Shown: in pieces, positions 1-8,923 of the stretch
How positions within the stretch are numbered: position 1 is the stretch's first letter
Layout of the letters: the number at the start of each line of letters is the position of its first letter
Source: a bacterium
GTDB taxonomy: Bacteria; Bacillota_I; Bacilli_A; Izemoplasmatales; UBA1188
Length of the DNA stretch: 47,384 nt
Assembly (NCBI GenBank): GCA_017960565.1
Contig: JAGCYY010000027.1
Span: 1 to 47,384, forward strand
Direction: 5' to 3'
Position numbers and translations under genes: made by a program
Notes under the pieces: model-generated
What the model was told of the DNA's origin: nothing
Databases searched by the model: none
Seen by the model: the letters and a program-made list of their open reading frames with translations, nothing else

Positions 1-1383
1 GGTGATATCGCTGGTATGGGTTCAGATTTAACTGAATCATACGTTGGATCAATAATCTCATGTCTCACAATGGCAATACTGTCTTTAGAAGCAGGTGAGA
101 TTGCATCATTTAGATATGTATTATTCCCAATAATGATCTGTGGTGTCGGAGTTGTTGCAGCACTATTATCGGTTATATTATTTAGAATTAAGAATTGGGA
201 TAATCCACACAAAGCATTAAATATTGCAACTTACGTTGCAGCTGGAATAGTGCTATTTGCGACTATACTGCTCGCAGTATTATATGTTCAAGACTGGAAA
301 TTAATAATTTCTGTACTCGCAGGTCTCTTATCTGGAATCGGTGTTGGATTTATTGCAGAAATATATACCTCAGCTGATTATAAAGAAGTTAAGAGAATTG
401 CCGAAGAAAGTAGAACTGGTCATGCAACAAATATTATTGCTGGACTTGGATCAGGAATGAAATCAACTGCACTTACTATCGCAGTATTAGTAATCGCAAT
501 CGCAGTTGCATATTTCTTCAGTGGTTCATATGGTATCGCTCTTGCGGCAGTAGGTATGTTATCAACTGCTGGTATCACAGTGTCTGTCGATGGATATGGT
601 CCTATATCTGATAATGCAGGTGGTATTGCACAAATGGCCGAATTACCAGAAGATGTTAGAAAGATTACAGACCATCTAGATTCTGTCGGCAATACCACAG
701 CCGCTATCGGTAAAGGATTCTGCATCGGTTCAGCAACTCTAACTTCTTTAGCATTTATTGTTTCATTTATCAAAGCATCTGGCGTTGTTATTAGTCTTGC
801 TGATCCAAAAGTATTAATAGGAATGCTTGTTGGAGCAATGCTTCCATATTTATTTAGTGCATTAACAATTTCATCAGTTGGCAAGGCTGCTAATAATATG
901 GTAGAAGAAATTCGCGAACAATTTAAAAATAATCCTGGTATTTTGGATGGTACTCAAGTCCCTGACTATAACCGCTGTATTGATATTTCTACTAGGGCTT
1001 CTCTTAAAGAAATGATTCTTCCAGGAATAATTGCTGTTTCATCTCCAATCATCTGTGGACTTTTAATCGGTTCTGCCGGACTTGGAGGACTGCTTATTGG
1101 CGCACTTGTATCCGCAATTATGCTCGCTGTATTTATGGCGAACTCAGGTGGAGCTTGGGATAACGCAAAAAAGTTCATTGAAGAAGGTAATTATGGTGGA
1201 AAAGGTTCTGATACTCATAAAGCCGCAGTTACAGGTGACACTGTTGGTGATCCATTAAAAGATACATCAGGACCAGCGATGGATATCTTAATCAAATTAA
1301 TGTCTGTTATATCTTTAATTCTTGTCCCTGTGCTCGCAAATCTCACTTCGTTTTGGGATTTCATTATAAGCATAATCGGATAG
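1..1383 (+). CDS. hppA: Membrane-bound ion-translocating pyrophosphatase, C-terminal part (5' end outside window)
   Basis: The reading frame is open from base 1, so the N-terminal third lies upstream of the window. Membrane pyrophosphatases hydrolyse PPi and pump H+ or Na+ across the membrane. The visible part starts in the conserved [17 protein letters not shown] stretch, continues through many hydrophobic helices, and ends with the typical [10 protein letters not shown] and [19 protein letters not shown] motifs. In [10 protein letters not shown] (in-window codons 230-239) the position that is Lys in K+-independent enzymes is Ala, and the position three further on is Gly, which is the K+-dependent pattern. 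Na+ versus H+ specificity cannot be judged here. It is followed directly by a strong terminator. Confidence 0.96.
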   Translation, partial: GDIAGMGSDLTESYVGSIISCLTMAILSLEAGEIASFRYVLFPIMICGVGVVAALLSVILFRIKNWDNPHKALNIATYVAAGIVLFATILLAVLYVQDWKLIISVLAGLLSGIGVGFIAEIYTSADYKEVKRIAEESRTGHATNIIAGLGSGMKSTALTIAVLVIAIAVAYFFSGSYGIALAAVGMLSTAGITVSVDGYGPISDNAGGIAQMAELPEDVRKITDHLDSVGNTTAAIGKGFCIGSATLTSLAFIVSFIKASGVVISLADPKVLIGMLVGAMLPYLFSALTISSVGKAANNMVEEIREQFKNNPGILDGTQVPDYNRCIDISTRASLKEMILPGIIAVSSPIICGLLIGSAGLGGLLIGALVSAIMLAVFMANSGGAWDNAKKFIEEGNYGGKGSDTHKAAVTGDTVGDPLKDTSGPAMDILIKLMSVISLILVPVLANLTSFWDFIISIIG

Positions 1384-1384
1384 A

Positions 1385-1425
1385 AAACAAAAGACCTTTG
1401 GTTTCAAAGGTCTTTTGTTTGAAAG
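1385..1425 (+). terminator. Rho-independent terminator of hppA
   Basis: A perfect 16-bp stem (1385-1400 with 1405-1420) closes a GTTT loop, and the 3' arm itself ends in a T-rich run. It starts one base after the hppA stop codon. Confidence 0.9.
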
Positions 1426-1440
1426 ATACAGTAAATCATT

Positions 1441-1464
1441 GGTGGTGTTTACACCACCTTTTAT
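1441..1464. terminator. Short GC-rich hairpin between convergent genes, likely terminator
   Basis: GGTGGTGT and ACACCACC form an 8-bp inverted repeat (1441-1448 with 1451-1458), followed on the plus strand by TTTTATTT. It lies between the end of hppA and the 3' end of the minus-strand lipoprotein gene. The T-run is better on the plus strand, so it may back up the hppA terminator. It is also the only hairpin visible downstream of the minus-strand gene. Confidence 0.55.
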
Positions 1465-1484
1465 TTACAGCTTTTATATATGTT

Positions 1485-3767
1485 TTATTTAAAATATGCA
1501 CCATTTGAATCTAATTCAACTGTGACAACAGAAGAACTTGAGAAGCTTGCATTATTAGATCCAAGATAAACAACGAATGCATTTAATACTTGTGGAATCT
1601 TTAATGCTATCACTGTTTCGTTTTCGACTTTAACACTTAAATAATAATCTTTTGAAAGTGAGATAGTTGATTTTGTTCCGATGCTTGAGAAATTAGATGC
1701 GTTTATTGATTCACTTGTCATTCCGCCATTTGGACACATCGCAATAACGCTTCCACTAACATATGTATATCCCCTTTCAGTATCTAAACATGAGTTGCCT
1801 GTGCTTGTTGAGATTACGACAACTTGGCCTCCATCAAAATAAATTCCTTCATAATTTGTTTTAGTGTTAGAATCTAAACCATCTCCACCAGCATACACAT
1901 ATAGATATCCTCCAGTGATTGTTAAACCTCTACCAGATTCATTTGTAGAATTTACTCCATCATCTTTACTACTTAAAGTTGTTTCTCCACCACTTATAGT
2001 AATTGATGCACCTTCTAGTCCTTCATATGAATATGATATATTAGTCTTGCCACCACTTATGGTGAGTAATCCATCCGCATGTATACCATCATCATTTGAA
2101 TATAATGATAATGTTCCCCCAGAAATAGTTACATTTCCGAGAGGTGTTTCACCATTTTCAAGTTCATTATCGTTATTGGCATGAATGGCATCATCATATG
2201 ATTTAATATCGATTGTTCCCCCAGATATTAAAATGCAGTTGTCAGCTTTGATACCTTTTGTTGAATAGGTACCTTTATCGGTATTGCCTTCTTGCCCAAA
2301 TCTTGGTTGACTTTGTGTTTGATAATTAGTCCATGATAGTCTTGATCCAGAAAGACTTATTGTATCATATGAGTCATTTATTGTTTGAACACTAGTTTTG
2401 AGTTCATAAGTTGTATCTTGACCTACTTCAGTAGTTTTATTATAACTAAAGAGAGTAAATTTATCATATCCAGCAGGTTTATCAATCTTATAGTAATAAT
2501 ATGTAGTATTGTTTCTTCCTGATCTTACAGTTTGAGATGTATAATATGTGGCGTTTTTCCAAATAATTTCATCCGAATTATTCTTGGAATATTTTATTGA
2601 ATAATTATAATTATTAGTTGTGTTTCTAATATAATAGAAACTATCTTCTTCAATATTTGTAACTTCTAAAGAATATTCGGAATATTTATCTGTGAAGATT
2701 TTTAAATTAGTATCACCACTGATAATGCAATCATATGATGCATCTATACCATCACAGGCAGCATAGATTTTTATATCTCCACCAGAAATAGTTACTGTGC
2801 CACGCTGATTTCCTTTTGATGAGATATCAGAATTAGATGTTTTAATTCCATCGCCAGCTTTACTAATAAGATTTAATGTACCACTTTCTATAGTGATACT
2901 ATCATTTCCTTTTAAAGCATTATCCATGCATTCAACATTAAGTATTAGATTTTTAATTTCTAAATCGTCTTTTGTATGAATACCTTTATTATGTGTTGAA
3001 GTTAGGTTGAGTGTTCCTTTTCCTTGAAGTGAAATATCACATAATGCATAGATAGAAGAACTAATATCATCTTCATTAGTAACCTCATCCCTTAGGTCGT
3101 TTATATTGTTTATTGAACCTTTTTTAAATGAGAGAGTTACTTTGTCACCGCTTGCGATATAAATTGGAACTTCAGTTGTTGAGGTTAGTGTGAGACCATT
3201 AAATTCAAGTTCAAATTTATAATCCTCAGTGACATCGATTACAATATTTCCATCTAATTCACCAGAAATAGAATAAGTAGTCTTTTCCTCTATATTAGAA
3301 AATGTTATTGTGCTTCCTTTAATCGAATAAGCATTTTCTGTACCAGATGAACATTCAATAGATATCTTAGTTAAATCGATTGTTACATCTTCTAGGACTG
3401 GGCCAGCGTTTTCATCTTCATCACCACTAGAATCATCTGCTGTGGTTGTATTATCCTCACTAGTAGTTATATCCTCACTTGTTGTGGTGGTGATGTCAGC
3501 ACTTACTGTAGTGACATCATCAGCATTTGTTGATATATTTTCGCTAGTTGTTGTAGTCACATCATCGTTCGAAGTAGTAGTAATAATATCATTAATAGAA
3601 GTTGTGACATCATTGTCCTTAGATGCTGTGTCATCAAAAGTGGTAGTTGTGGTAGTTTTTTCATCTGTATTTAAAGATGTTGTAGAACTTTTTGAGTTGC
3701 AAGCAATCAAAGACATGGTAAATAAACTAAGCAACAATAAAATTGCTATTGATTTTAAATTCTTCAT
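1485..3767 (-). CDS. Large lipoprotein with Cthe_2159-like carbohydrate-binding (DUF4353-type) repeats
   Basis: This is a 760-residue surface protein. It begins with a lipoprotein signal peptide (Lys-rich start, Leu-rich core, lipobox LIAC, Cys23). Residues of about 25-120 form a Ser/Thr/Asp linker rich in TTT runs, typical of a wall-spanning stalk. The rest is built from short repeats of the type TISGG(x)nDGIHA or DGID, the pattern of the right-handed beta-helix Cthe_2159/DUF4353 carbohydrate-binding family. Family knowledge suggests binding of polysaccharide such as pectin or cellulose, but the ligand here is unknown. The start is supported by an AGAGGT-type ribosome site at about 3775-3780. 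It lies downstream of ppa on the same strand, and no terminator is obvious between the two. Confidence 0.82.
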   Translation of the reverse strand: MKNLKSIAILLLLSLFTMSLIACNSKSSTTSLNTDEKTTTTTTFDDTASKDNDVTTSINDIITTTSNDDVTTTTSENISTNADDVTTVSADITTTTSEDITTSEDNTTTADDSSGDEDENAGPVLEDVTIDLTKISIECSSGTENAYSIKGSTITFSNIEEKTTYSISGELDGNIVIDVTEDYKFELEFNGLTLTSTTEVPIYIASGDKVTLSFKKGSINNINDLRDEVTNEDDISSSIYALCDISLQGKGTLNLTSTHNKGIHTKDDLEIKNLILNVECMDNALKGNDSITIESGTLNLISKAGDGIKTSNSDISSKGNQRGTVTISGGDIKIYAACDGIDASYDCIISGDTNLKIFTDKYSEYSLEVTNIEEDSFYYIRNTTNNYNYSIKYSKNNSDEIIWKNATYYTSQTVRSGRNNTTYYYYKIDKPAGYDKFTLFSYNKTTEVGQDTTYELKTSVQTINDSYDTISLSGSRLSWTNYQTQSQPRFGQEGNTDKGTYSTKGIKADNCILISGGTIDIKSYDDAIHANNDNELENGETPLGNVTISGGTLSLYSNDDGIHADGLLTISGGKTNISYSYEGLEGASITISGGETTLSSKDDGVNSTNESGRGLTITGGYLYVYAGGDGLDSNTKTNYEGIYFDGGQVVVISTSTGNSCLDTERGYTYVSGSVIAMCPNGGMTSESINASNFSSIGTKSTISLSKDYYLSVKVENETVIALKIPQVLNAFVVYLGSNNASFSSSSVVTVELDSNGAYFK

Positions 3768-3870
3768 AGTTTGTACCTCTTTACTTTTAATATATCTTAT
3801 TTTTTAAAATATGTAACAGTTTTTCATCTAAAAAATACAAATGTTTTATAAAAACCTCACAATCTGTATA

Positions 3871-4413
3871 TTAATTACTATATTCAGGATATTTCTCTTT
3901 ATATAATTCAATACAGTGTTTAATTACTTTTATAGCTTCATCTCTTCCCGTTGCTTCATCTACTACAGTGCTTTTACCTTCAAGCGTTTTATATACGCTA
4001 AAGAAATGTTCTATTTCTTGAAATATATGAATTGGAAGATCTTTCATATTTTTATATGAATTATACATAGGATCTGCGAAAGGTATTGCGATAATCTTTT
4101 CATCAAGTTTCCCTTGATCTAGCATCTTTATTACGCCAATTGGGTAACATCTTACAAGAGTTAGTGGATCAAGTGATTCACTACATAGAATTAAACAGTC
4201 AAGTGGGTCGCCATCTTCACTATAAGTTTTAGGAATAAAACCATAATTTGCAGGATAGTGTGTTGATGTATATAGAATTCTATCGAGAATGATGAGTCCA
4301 CTTTCTTTATCTAATTCATATTTTTTCTTTTCCCCTTTTCTAATTTCAACGACAGTTAAAAAATCTTCTGGTTTAACTCTATCTTTGTTTATTGAGTGCC
4401 ATACGTTTTTCAT
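3871..4413 (-). CDS. ppa: Inorganic pyrophosphatase, family I (soluble)
   Basis: It hydrolyses cytoplasmic PPi to two phosphates, driving biosynthetic reactions forward. The 180-residue length is normal for the bacterial family. The signature EDGDPLDCLIL matches the D-x-D-P-x-D metal-binding motif, and MLDQGKLDEKIIAIPFADP supplies the next acidic and Lys residues of the active site. The start ATG is preceded by AAGGGGG (minus strand, about 4422-4428), a strong ribosome site. It is divergent from lgt. A soluble enzyme within 2.5 kb of a membrane pyrophosphatase means PPi can be spent here either as heat or as an ion gradient. Confidence 0.95.
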   Translation of the reverse strand: MKNVWHSINKDRVKPEDFLTVVEIRKGEKKKYELDKESGLIILDRILYTSTHYPANYGFIPKTYSEDGDPLDCLILCSESLDPLTLVRCYPIGVIKMLDQGKLDEKIIAIPFADPMYNSYKNMKDLPIHIFQEIEHFFSVYKTLEGKSTVVDEATGRDEAIKVIKHCIELYKEKYPEYSN

Positions 4414-4519
4414 TTAATTTTCCCCCTTATGCCTATATCTTATCATATTTTTATATAATAATAAAAATTATGATACAATATATATGTGTAGAATTATTAT
4501 AGATAATTAAGAGGATAAT

Positions 4520-5311
4520 ATGTTCCCAAACGCAAGTTTTTTAGGAGTAGATTTATATTTTTGGATGATAATCATTGGAGTTATTGCGGCAATGATATTT
4601 TTTAGAATTGCATCACCAAAAATAAAAATATCAGCGAAGCTCTATAATCTAACTATTTTTTCCGCTATACTCGGAATTGTAGTAGGATATCTTGCGTCTA
4701 TTCTTGCACAAGACATTTATTCATATATCGATACTGGAGAATGGAGAAATGGGTCTGGATCGACTTTCCTTGGTGGACTAATTGGCGGTCTTGCCTTATT
4801 TCATATCATATATTTTTCATTCGGAAGACTATATCTTAAATCAGATGAACACATCAAAGAATACAACAATGTTATGAGTACAGCGATTGTATCTATTGTG
4901 CTAGCACATGCATTTGGTAGAATCGGCTGTTTATTTGCGGGGTGCTGTTACGGAAAAATTACTGATATGTGGTATGGAATTCAAATGTATGAACATGGTG
5001 TACTTGAAAAAAGAATACCAACGCAACTAATCGAGGCCATCTATCTATTCTTATTATTCACTTTACTTCAATATATACTAATCAAGAGAAACAATAGAAA
5101 AACACCAGCCATTTATATGATAATGTATGGAATATTTAGATTCTTTATTGAATTTTTAAGAGATGATAATAGAGGATCATTAGGTTCATCAATTCTATCC
5201 CCTTCACAGCTCATCTCAATCGTTCTTGTGGTAGCTGGGACAATCTTATTAGTTCTCTATTACACAAAATTTAAAAAGAAAGAAGAAATAGTGGCAAATG
5301 AAGAAAAGTAG
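4520..5311 (+). CDS. lgt: Prolipoprotein diacylglyceryl transferase
   Basis: This integral membrane enzyme transfers diacylglycerol from phosphatidylglycerol to the lipobox Cys of prolipoproteins, which fits the several lipoproteins encoded nearby. The 263-residue protein has about seven hydrophobic segments. The Lgt signature appears as HAFGRIGCLFAGCCYG (residues 130-145), a Cys-rich variant common in Clostridia-like homologues. The C-terminal YGIFRFFIEFLRDDNRG is the second conserved Lgt block. The ribosome site AAGAGG lies 6 bases upstream of the ATG. Its last 14 bases overlap the start of the next gene, so the two are one operon. Confidence 0.93.
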   Translation: MFPNASFLGVDLYFWMIIIGVIAAMIFFRIASPKIKISAKLYNLTIFSAILGIVVGYLASILAQDIYSYIDTGEWRNGSGSTFLGGLIGGLALFHIIYFSFGRLYLKSDEHIKEYNNVMSTAIVSIVLAHAFGRIGCLFAGCCYGKITDMWYGIQMYEHGVLEKRIPTQLIEAIYLFLLFTLLQYILIKRNNRKTPAIYMIMYGIFRFFIEFLRDDNRGSLGSSILSPSQLISIVLVVAGTILLVLYYTKFKKKEEIVANEEK

Positions 5312-6101
5312 AATCTTACTCATAATATTTTTAGTTATTGCTGCAGCTGCCACTATAATATTTGAACTACCAGGAGTGGTTTTAACTGCTGATGAAACTA
5401 AAAATATTCTCCTAAAAGAATTGTTTTCAAGAATCATTCTTGCGGCATTCGTTATATTCTTAGTCGTTTATGGTAGATTCAATTCTCTAAAAATAGAAAG
5501 AAATAATCTTGGAAAGCATCTATTATTTATTATTCCTTGTCTTCTCGTGGCTCTAGCCAATTTTCCATTTAGTGCATTAATAAGTGGCTCTGCGGTTATT
5601 GAGAGAGTTGATCTAATTTATATTCTTGTAATAAATTGTGTTCTTATTGCCATTATTGAAGATTTTTTCTTTCAAGGAATTTTAAGGTCAGTAATCGATG
5701 ATTATTTTAAGAATACTAGTCATAGAATATTTATCTCAATCCTTGTTACAGCTATCGTATTTGCTCTAAGCCACTTATTAAATCTATTATCTGGTGCCGC
5801 TATTGGCGCAACACTTCTTCAGGTTGGATATACATTTTTAATTGGTGCAATGTTTTCGACAATCAAAACCAAGACAAACAATATCTATCTAATCGTTGTC
5901 TTACATTCGATTTTTGATATAGGTGGGACAATCGTAACTAAACTTGGAAACGGTGTATTCCAAGATAAAATATTCTGGATATTAACGATTTCATTTGGAA
6001 TAATCGCTGGAATATATATCTTAGTTAACATCATCATAATGGATAGGAAAGACACATTAGATTTACATAAATCACAGGAAACGACTGAGATTATCAATTA
6101 A
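5298..6101 (+). CDS. CPBP-family intramembrane protease-like protein with altered motif 1
   Basis: A 267-residue membrane protein with about seven to eight hydrophobic segments. The CPBP (Abi/Rce1-like) family cleaves within membranes using Glu and His residues. Motif 2 (FALSH, residues 155-159) and motif 3 (HSIFD, 203-207) are intact. Motif 1 reads EDFFFQG (121-127), where the family norm is EExxFRG, so the second Glu is Asp and the Arg is Gln. Activity is therefore uncertain. The gene overlaps lgt by 14 bases, and its own ribosome site (AGAAGAAA) is weak, which suggests translational coupling. It may process or protect envelope proteins, but no substrate can be named. Confidence 0.82.
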   Translation: MKKSRILLIIFLVIAAAATIIFELPGVVLTADETKNILLKELFSRIILAAFVIFLVVYGRFNSLKIERNNLGKHLLFIIPCLLVALANFPFSALISGSAVIERVDLIYILVINCVLIAIIEDFFFQGILRSVIDDYFKNTSHRIFISILVTAIVFALSHLLNLLSGAAIGATLLQVGYTFLIGAMFSTIKTKTNNIYLIVVLHSIFDIGGTIVTKLGNGVFQDKIFWILTISFGIIAGIYILVNIIIMDRKDTLDLHKSQETTEIIN

Positions 6102-6130
6102 CACATTAGTTAATTCTAATGTGTTTTTTT
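6101..6130 (+). terminator. Rho-independent terminator of the lgt-CPBP operon
   Basis: ACACATTAG (6101-6109) and CTAATGTGT (6116-6124) form a 9-bp stem with a 6-base loop, followed by a run of T residues. The stem begins on the last base of the CPBP stop codon. Confidence 0.9.
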
Positions 6131-6153
6131 AATTTTTAGTGTAAAATATAACC

Positions 6154-7899
6154 ATGATAAAAAGATTCGTACAGTACTATGGACCACACAAAAAAATATT
6201 TGCTTTAGATATGATAGCGTCTTTTCTAGTCGCTGTTATCGGTATGGTTTATCCAATTGTGACAAGATATATGTTAAACGATTGGATTCCAAACCAAAAA
6301 ATCAATTTGATTATCATCGGTGGGTCATCTCTTTTGCTCGCCTATCTTATGAGACTTGGACTTAGATATTTTATTCAGTTTTACGGTCATATTATGGGCG
6401 TGAGAATGCAAGCTGATATGAGAAGAGATATGTTCAACAAACTTCAAAAACTTCCATATTCTTATTTTGACAAAGAAGAAACAGGAAGCATTATGTCTAG
6501 ACTCACAAATGACCTATTTGATATTTCAGAACTTGCTCACCACGGACCAGAAAATGTTTTTATTGCCGGATTTACTCTTATCTGTTCATTTGTCTATTTG
6601 CTCACAATCAACTGGATACTAGCCCTTATATTATTTATAAGTGTACCATTATGTTTTTTAGTATCTGTACGATTTAGAATAAGAATGAGAGATGGTTCTA
6701 GAAAATCAAAAGTTGCGATGGCAAAGATCAACGCTTCTACTGAATCATCAATTTCAGGGATTAGAGTGACTAAAGCATTCACAAATAGTGATATAGAAAA
6801 AGAAAAATTTGAAGAAAGCAATACTGAATTTATTAAAGCACGTACAATTTTCTTTAAATCTATGGGTGCGTTCTTTTCTATAAGCCAATTTATCACAGAC
6901 TTATTTAATGTAATAATTCTAATAACTGGTGGCGTATTCCTATTCTTAAATTACATCAATCTAGGTGACTATACTACATTTGTAGTATCAGTAAGTATGT
7001 TTATCTCTCCAATCAATCAATTGATTCAATTTACCGAACAATATCAAAGCGGTGCAGCTGGCTTCAAAAGGTTCATTGAAGTAATGGATGAAAACGAAGA
7101 AATAGATAATAAAGACGCTATAGAATGCGAAGGCTTAAAAGGCGAAATTGATTTTAAAAATGTCTCATTTAAATATACTGAATCATATGATGTATTAAAT
7201 GATGTCTCATTTAAAATTGAAAAAGGAAAAACTATCGCGCTTGTCGGGCCATCAGGTGGAGGAAAAACTACAATATGTCACCTCATCCCACGTTTTTATG
7301 AATATGAGTCTGGCTCAATTTCCATCGATGGCATTCCTATCACATCTTTTACACACGACTCTCTTAGAAGAAATATTGGTATTGTCCAACAAGATGTATT
7401 CTTATTTTCTGGAAGTATAAAAGAAAACATAAGGTATGGAAAATTAGATGCAACCGACGAAGAATTATTAGTTGCGGCAAAAAGAGCGAATATTATGGAG
7501 TTTATTGAAAGTCTTCCTGATGGTTGGGACACCGAAATCGGTGAAAGAGGTGTAAGACTTTCTGGAGGTCAGAAACAAAGATTATCAATCGCTAGAGTCT
7601 TTCTAAAGAACCCTCCAATTCTAATATTAGATGAAGCAACTTCAGCTCTTGATAATACAACCGAAATGTTGATACAAGCATCTTTAAACGAACTCGCAAA
7701 AGGAAGAACCACAATAGTCGTTGCCCATAGATTATCAACCATTAAAAATGCTGATGAGATAATAGTTATATCTGAAGGCAAGATTCGTGAAAAAGGTACT
7801 CATGATGAATTAATTAAAAATGATGATAGTATATACAAGAAACTATATGATTTACAATTTAAAGATTCATTAGATGCACGCATAAATATACCATTTTAA
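6154..7899 (+). CDS. ABC exporter, fused membrane and ATPase domains
   Basis: A 581-residue half-transporter of the MsbA/BmrA type, probably acting as a homodimer to export a lipophilic compound or drug. Residues of about 1-310 hold six membrane helices. The ATPase domain has Walker A GPSGGGKTT (from residue 365), signature LSGGQ (469-473), Walker B ILILDEATSALD (catalytic Glu494) and H-loop His525, all canonical. The start is unusual: an in-frame TAA lies four codons upstream, the bases before the ATG (AGTGTAAAATATAACC) hold no Shine-Dalgarno, and a -10-like TAAAAT sits only 6 bases before the ATG. The message may be leaderless. The DUF362 gene follows after 11 bases. The substrate is unknown. 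Confidence 0.93.
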   Translation: MIKRFVQYYGPHKKIFALDMIASFLVAVIGMVYPIVTRYMLNDWIPNQKINLIIIGGSSLLLAYLMRLGLRYFIQFYGHIMGVRMQADMRRDMFNKLQKLPYSYFDKEETGSIMSRLTNDLFDISELAHHGPENVFIAGFTLICSFVYLLTINWILALILFISVPLCFLVSVRFRIRMRDGSRKSKVAMAKINASTESSISGIRVTKAFTNSDIEKEKFEESNTEFIKARTIFFKSMGAFFSISQFITDLFNVIILITGGVFLFLNYINLGDYTTFVVSVSMFISPINQLIQFTEQYQSGAAGFKRFIEVMDENEEIDNKDAIECEGLKGEIDFKNVSFKYTESYDVLNDVSFKIEKGKTIALVGPSGGGKTTICHLIPRFYEYESGSISIDGIPITSFTHDSLRRNIGIVQQDVFLFSGSIKENIRYGKLDATDEELLVAAKRANIMEFIESLPDGWDTEIGERGVRLSGGQKQRLSIARVFLKNPPILILDEATSALDNTTEMLIQASLNELAKGRTTIVVAHRLSTIKNADEIIVISEGKIREKGTHDELIKNDDSIYKKLYDLQFKDSLDARINIPF

Positions 7900-7910
7900 G
7901 GAGAAATACC

Positions 7911-8801
7911 ATGGAAAAATCAAAAGTGTATTTTACAAAGACCATCACAAAAGAAAAAGTAGTTGAAATGTTTGATGTTTTAAATAAAGAACTTAAAGGA
8001 AACATCGCTATTAAAATCCACTCAGGTGAAAGAGGTAATCAAAACTTCCTTAAACCTGAATTTTGGAAACCAATCATCGATAAACTTGGTGGCACAGTAG
8101 TTGAATGCAATACTGCATATCCTGGATCTAGAAATCATACAGATATTCATAGAAGACTAATTAAAGATCATGGCTGGGATAAATATTTTGCTTTTGATTT
8201 AATGGACGCTGAAGGGCCAGATATGGTACTTCCAGTACATAATGGTTTTATCCTAAAAGAAAACTATGTTGGAAAAAGTTTAAAGAATTATGATTCTATG
8301 ATTGTCTTAGCTCATTTTAAAGGACATCCTTGTGCTGGATATGGTGGAGCATTAAAACAATTATCAATAGGAGTTGCATCTACACAAGGCAAAGCACTAA
8401 TTCATTCAGCTTCTAAGACAAATAGTCAAGATGAATGCTGGGGCGAGCTTATGGCAAGCCAAAAAGATTTTTGTGAATCTATGGCAGATGCAGCTGAAAG
8501 CGTTGTGAGTTATTTCAATGGGAATATTGCCTATATAAGTGTAATGAAGAATATATCAATAGATTGTGATTGTTGCAGTCCTGCTGAAGATCCATGTATG
8601 GAAGATATTGGTATTCTATCTTCATTAGATCCTGTCGCAATTGATCAAGCCTGTATCGATTTAATATATTCAAAAACTAACGACAAAGGACAAAAACATT
8701 TCCTCGAAAGACTTGAGTCATTAGGTGGAATTCATACGGTTGAAGCCGCAAGCAAGTTAGGTTATGGAAACCGCGTGTATAAACTTATCGAAATAAAGTA
8801 A
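7911..8801 (+). CDS. DUF362 domain protein
   Basis: This 296-residue protein matches the DUF362 family. It has an N-terminal VYFTKTITKEKV, a central AHFKGHPCAGYGGALKQLS and a Cys-rich CDCCSPAEDPC followed by GILSSLDPVAIDQACIDLIY. Many relatives carry a C-terminal 4Fe-4S ferredoxin module. This one lacks it, and the short Cys cluster may instead bind a metal. The biochemical role of the family is not settled. The start has a good AGGAG ribosome site. It is cotranscribed with the ABC exporter, 11 bases downstream, but nothing in the sequence explains a joint role. Confidence 0.85.
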   Translation: MEKSKVYFTKTITKEKVVEMFDVLNKELKGNIAIKIHSGERGNQNFLKPEFWKPIIDKLGGTVVECNTAYPGSRNHTDIHRRLIKDHGWDKYFAFDLMDAEGPDMVLPVHNGFILKENYVGKSLKNYDSMIVLAHFKGHPCAGYGGALKQLSIGVASTQGKALIHSASKTNSQDECWGELMASQKDFCESMADAAESVVSYFNGNIAYISVMKNISIDCDCCSPAEDPCMEDIGILSSLDPVAIDQACIDLIYSKTNDKGQKHFLERLESLGGIHTVEAASKLGYGNRVYKLIEIK

Positions 8802-8825
8802 CATAAAATAAAAAATGTGTATAAT

Positions 8826-8868
8826 ATAAAACACGAGTAACATTTTTTGTAACTCGTGTTTTATATGT
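8826..8868 (+). terminator. Rho-independent terminator after the DUF362 gene
   Basis: A perfect 13-bp stem (8826-8838 with 8852-8864) built around ACACGAGT/ACTCGTGT, with a 13-base loop containing its own T-run. It separates the ABC-DUF362 unit from the next gene. Confidence 0.85.
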
Positions 8869-8923
8869 TAGGTATATAATAAATCGCAATACAAAAATAA
8901 ACATAAAAAAAGAAGGTGTAAAA

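Noticed and set aside
420..884. Minus-strand open frame of 154 codons inside hppA
   Set aside because: It lies opposite a strongly conserved pyrophosphatase sequence, has no ribosome site and shows no recognisable domain.
3442..3807. Plus-strand open frame of 121 codons rich in Val and Ser
   Set aside because: It is the antisense shadow of the Thr-rich linker of the minus-strand lipoprotein; the composition is explained by repeated ACT/ACA codons on the other strand.
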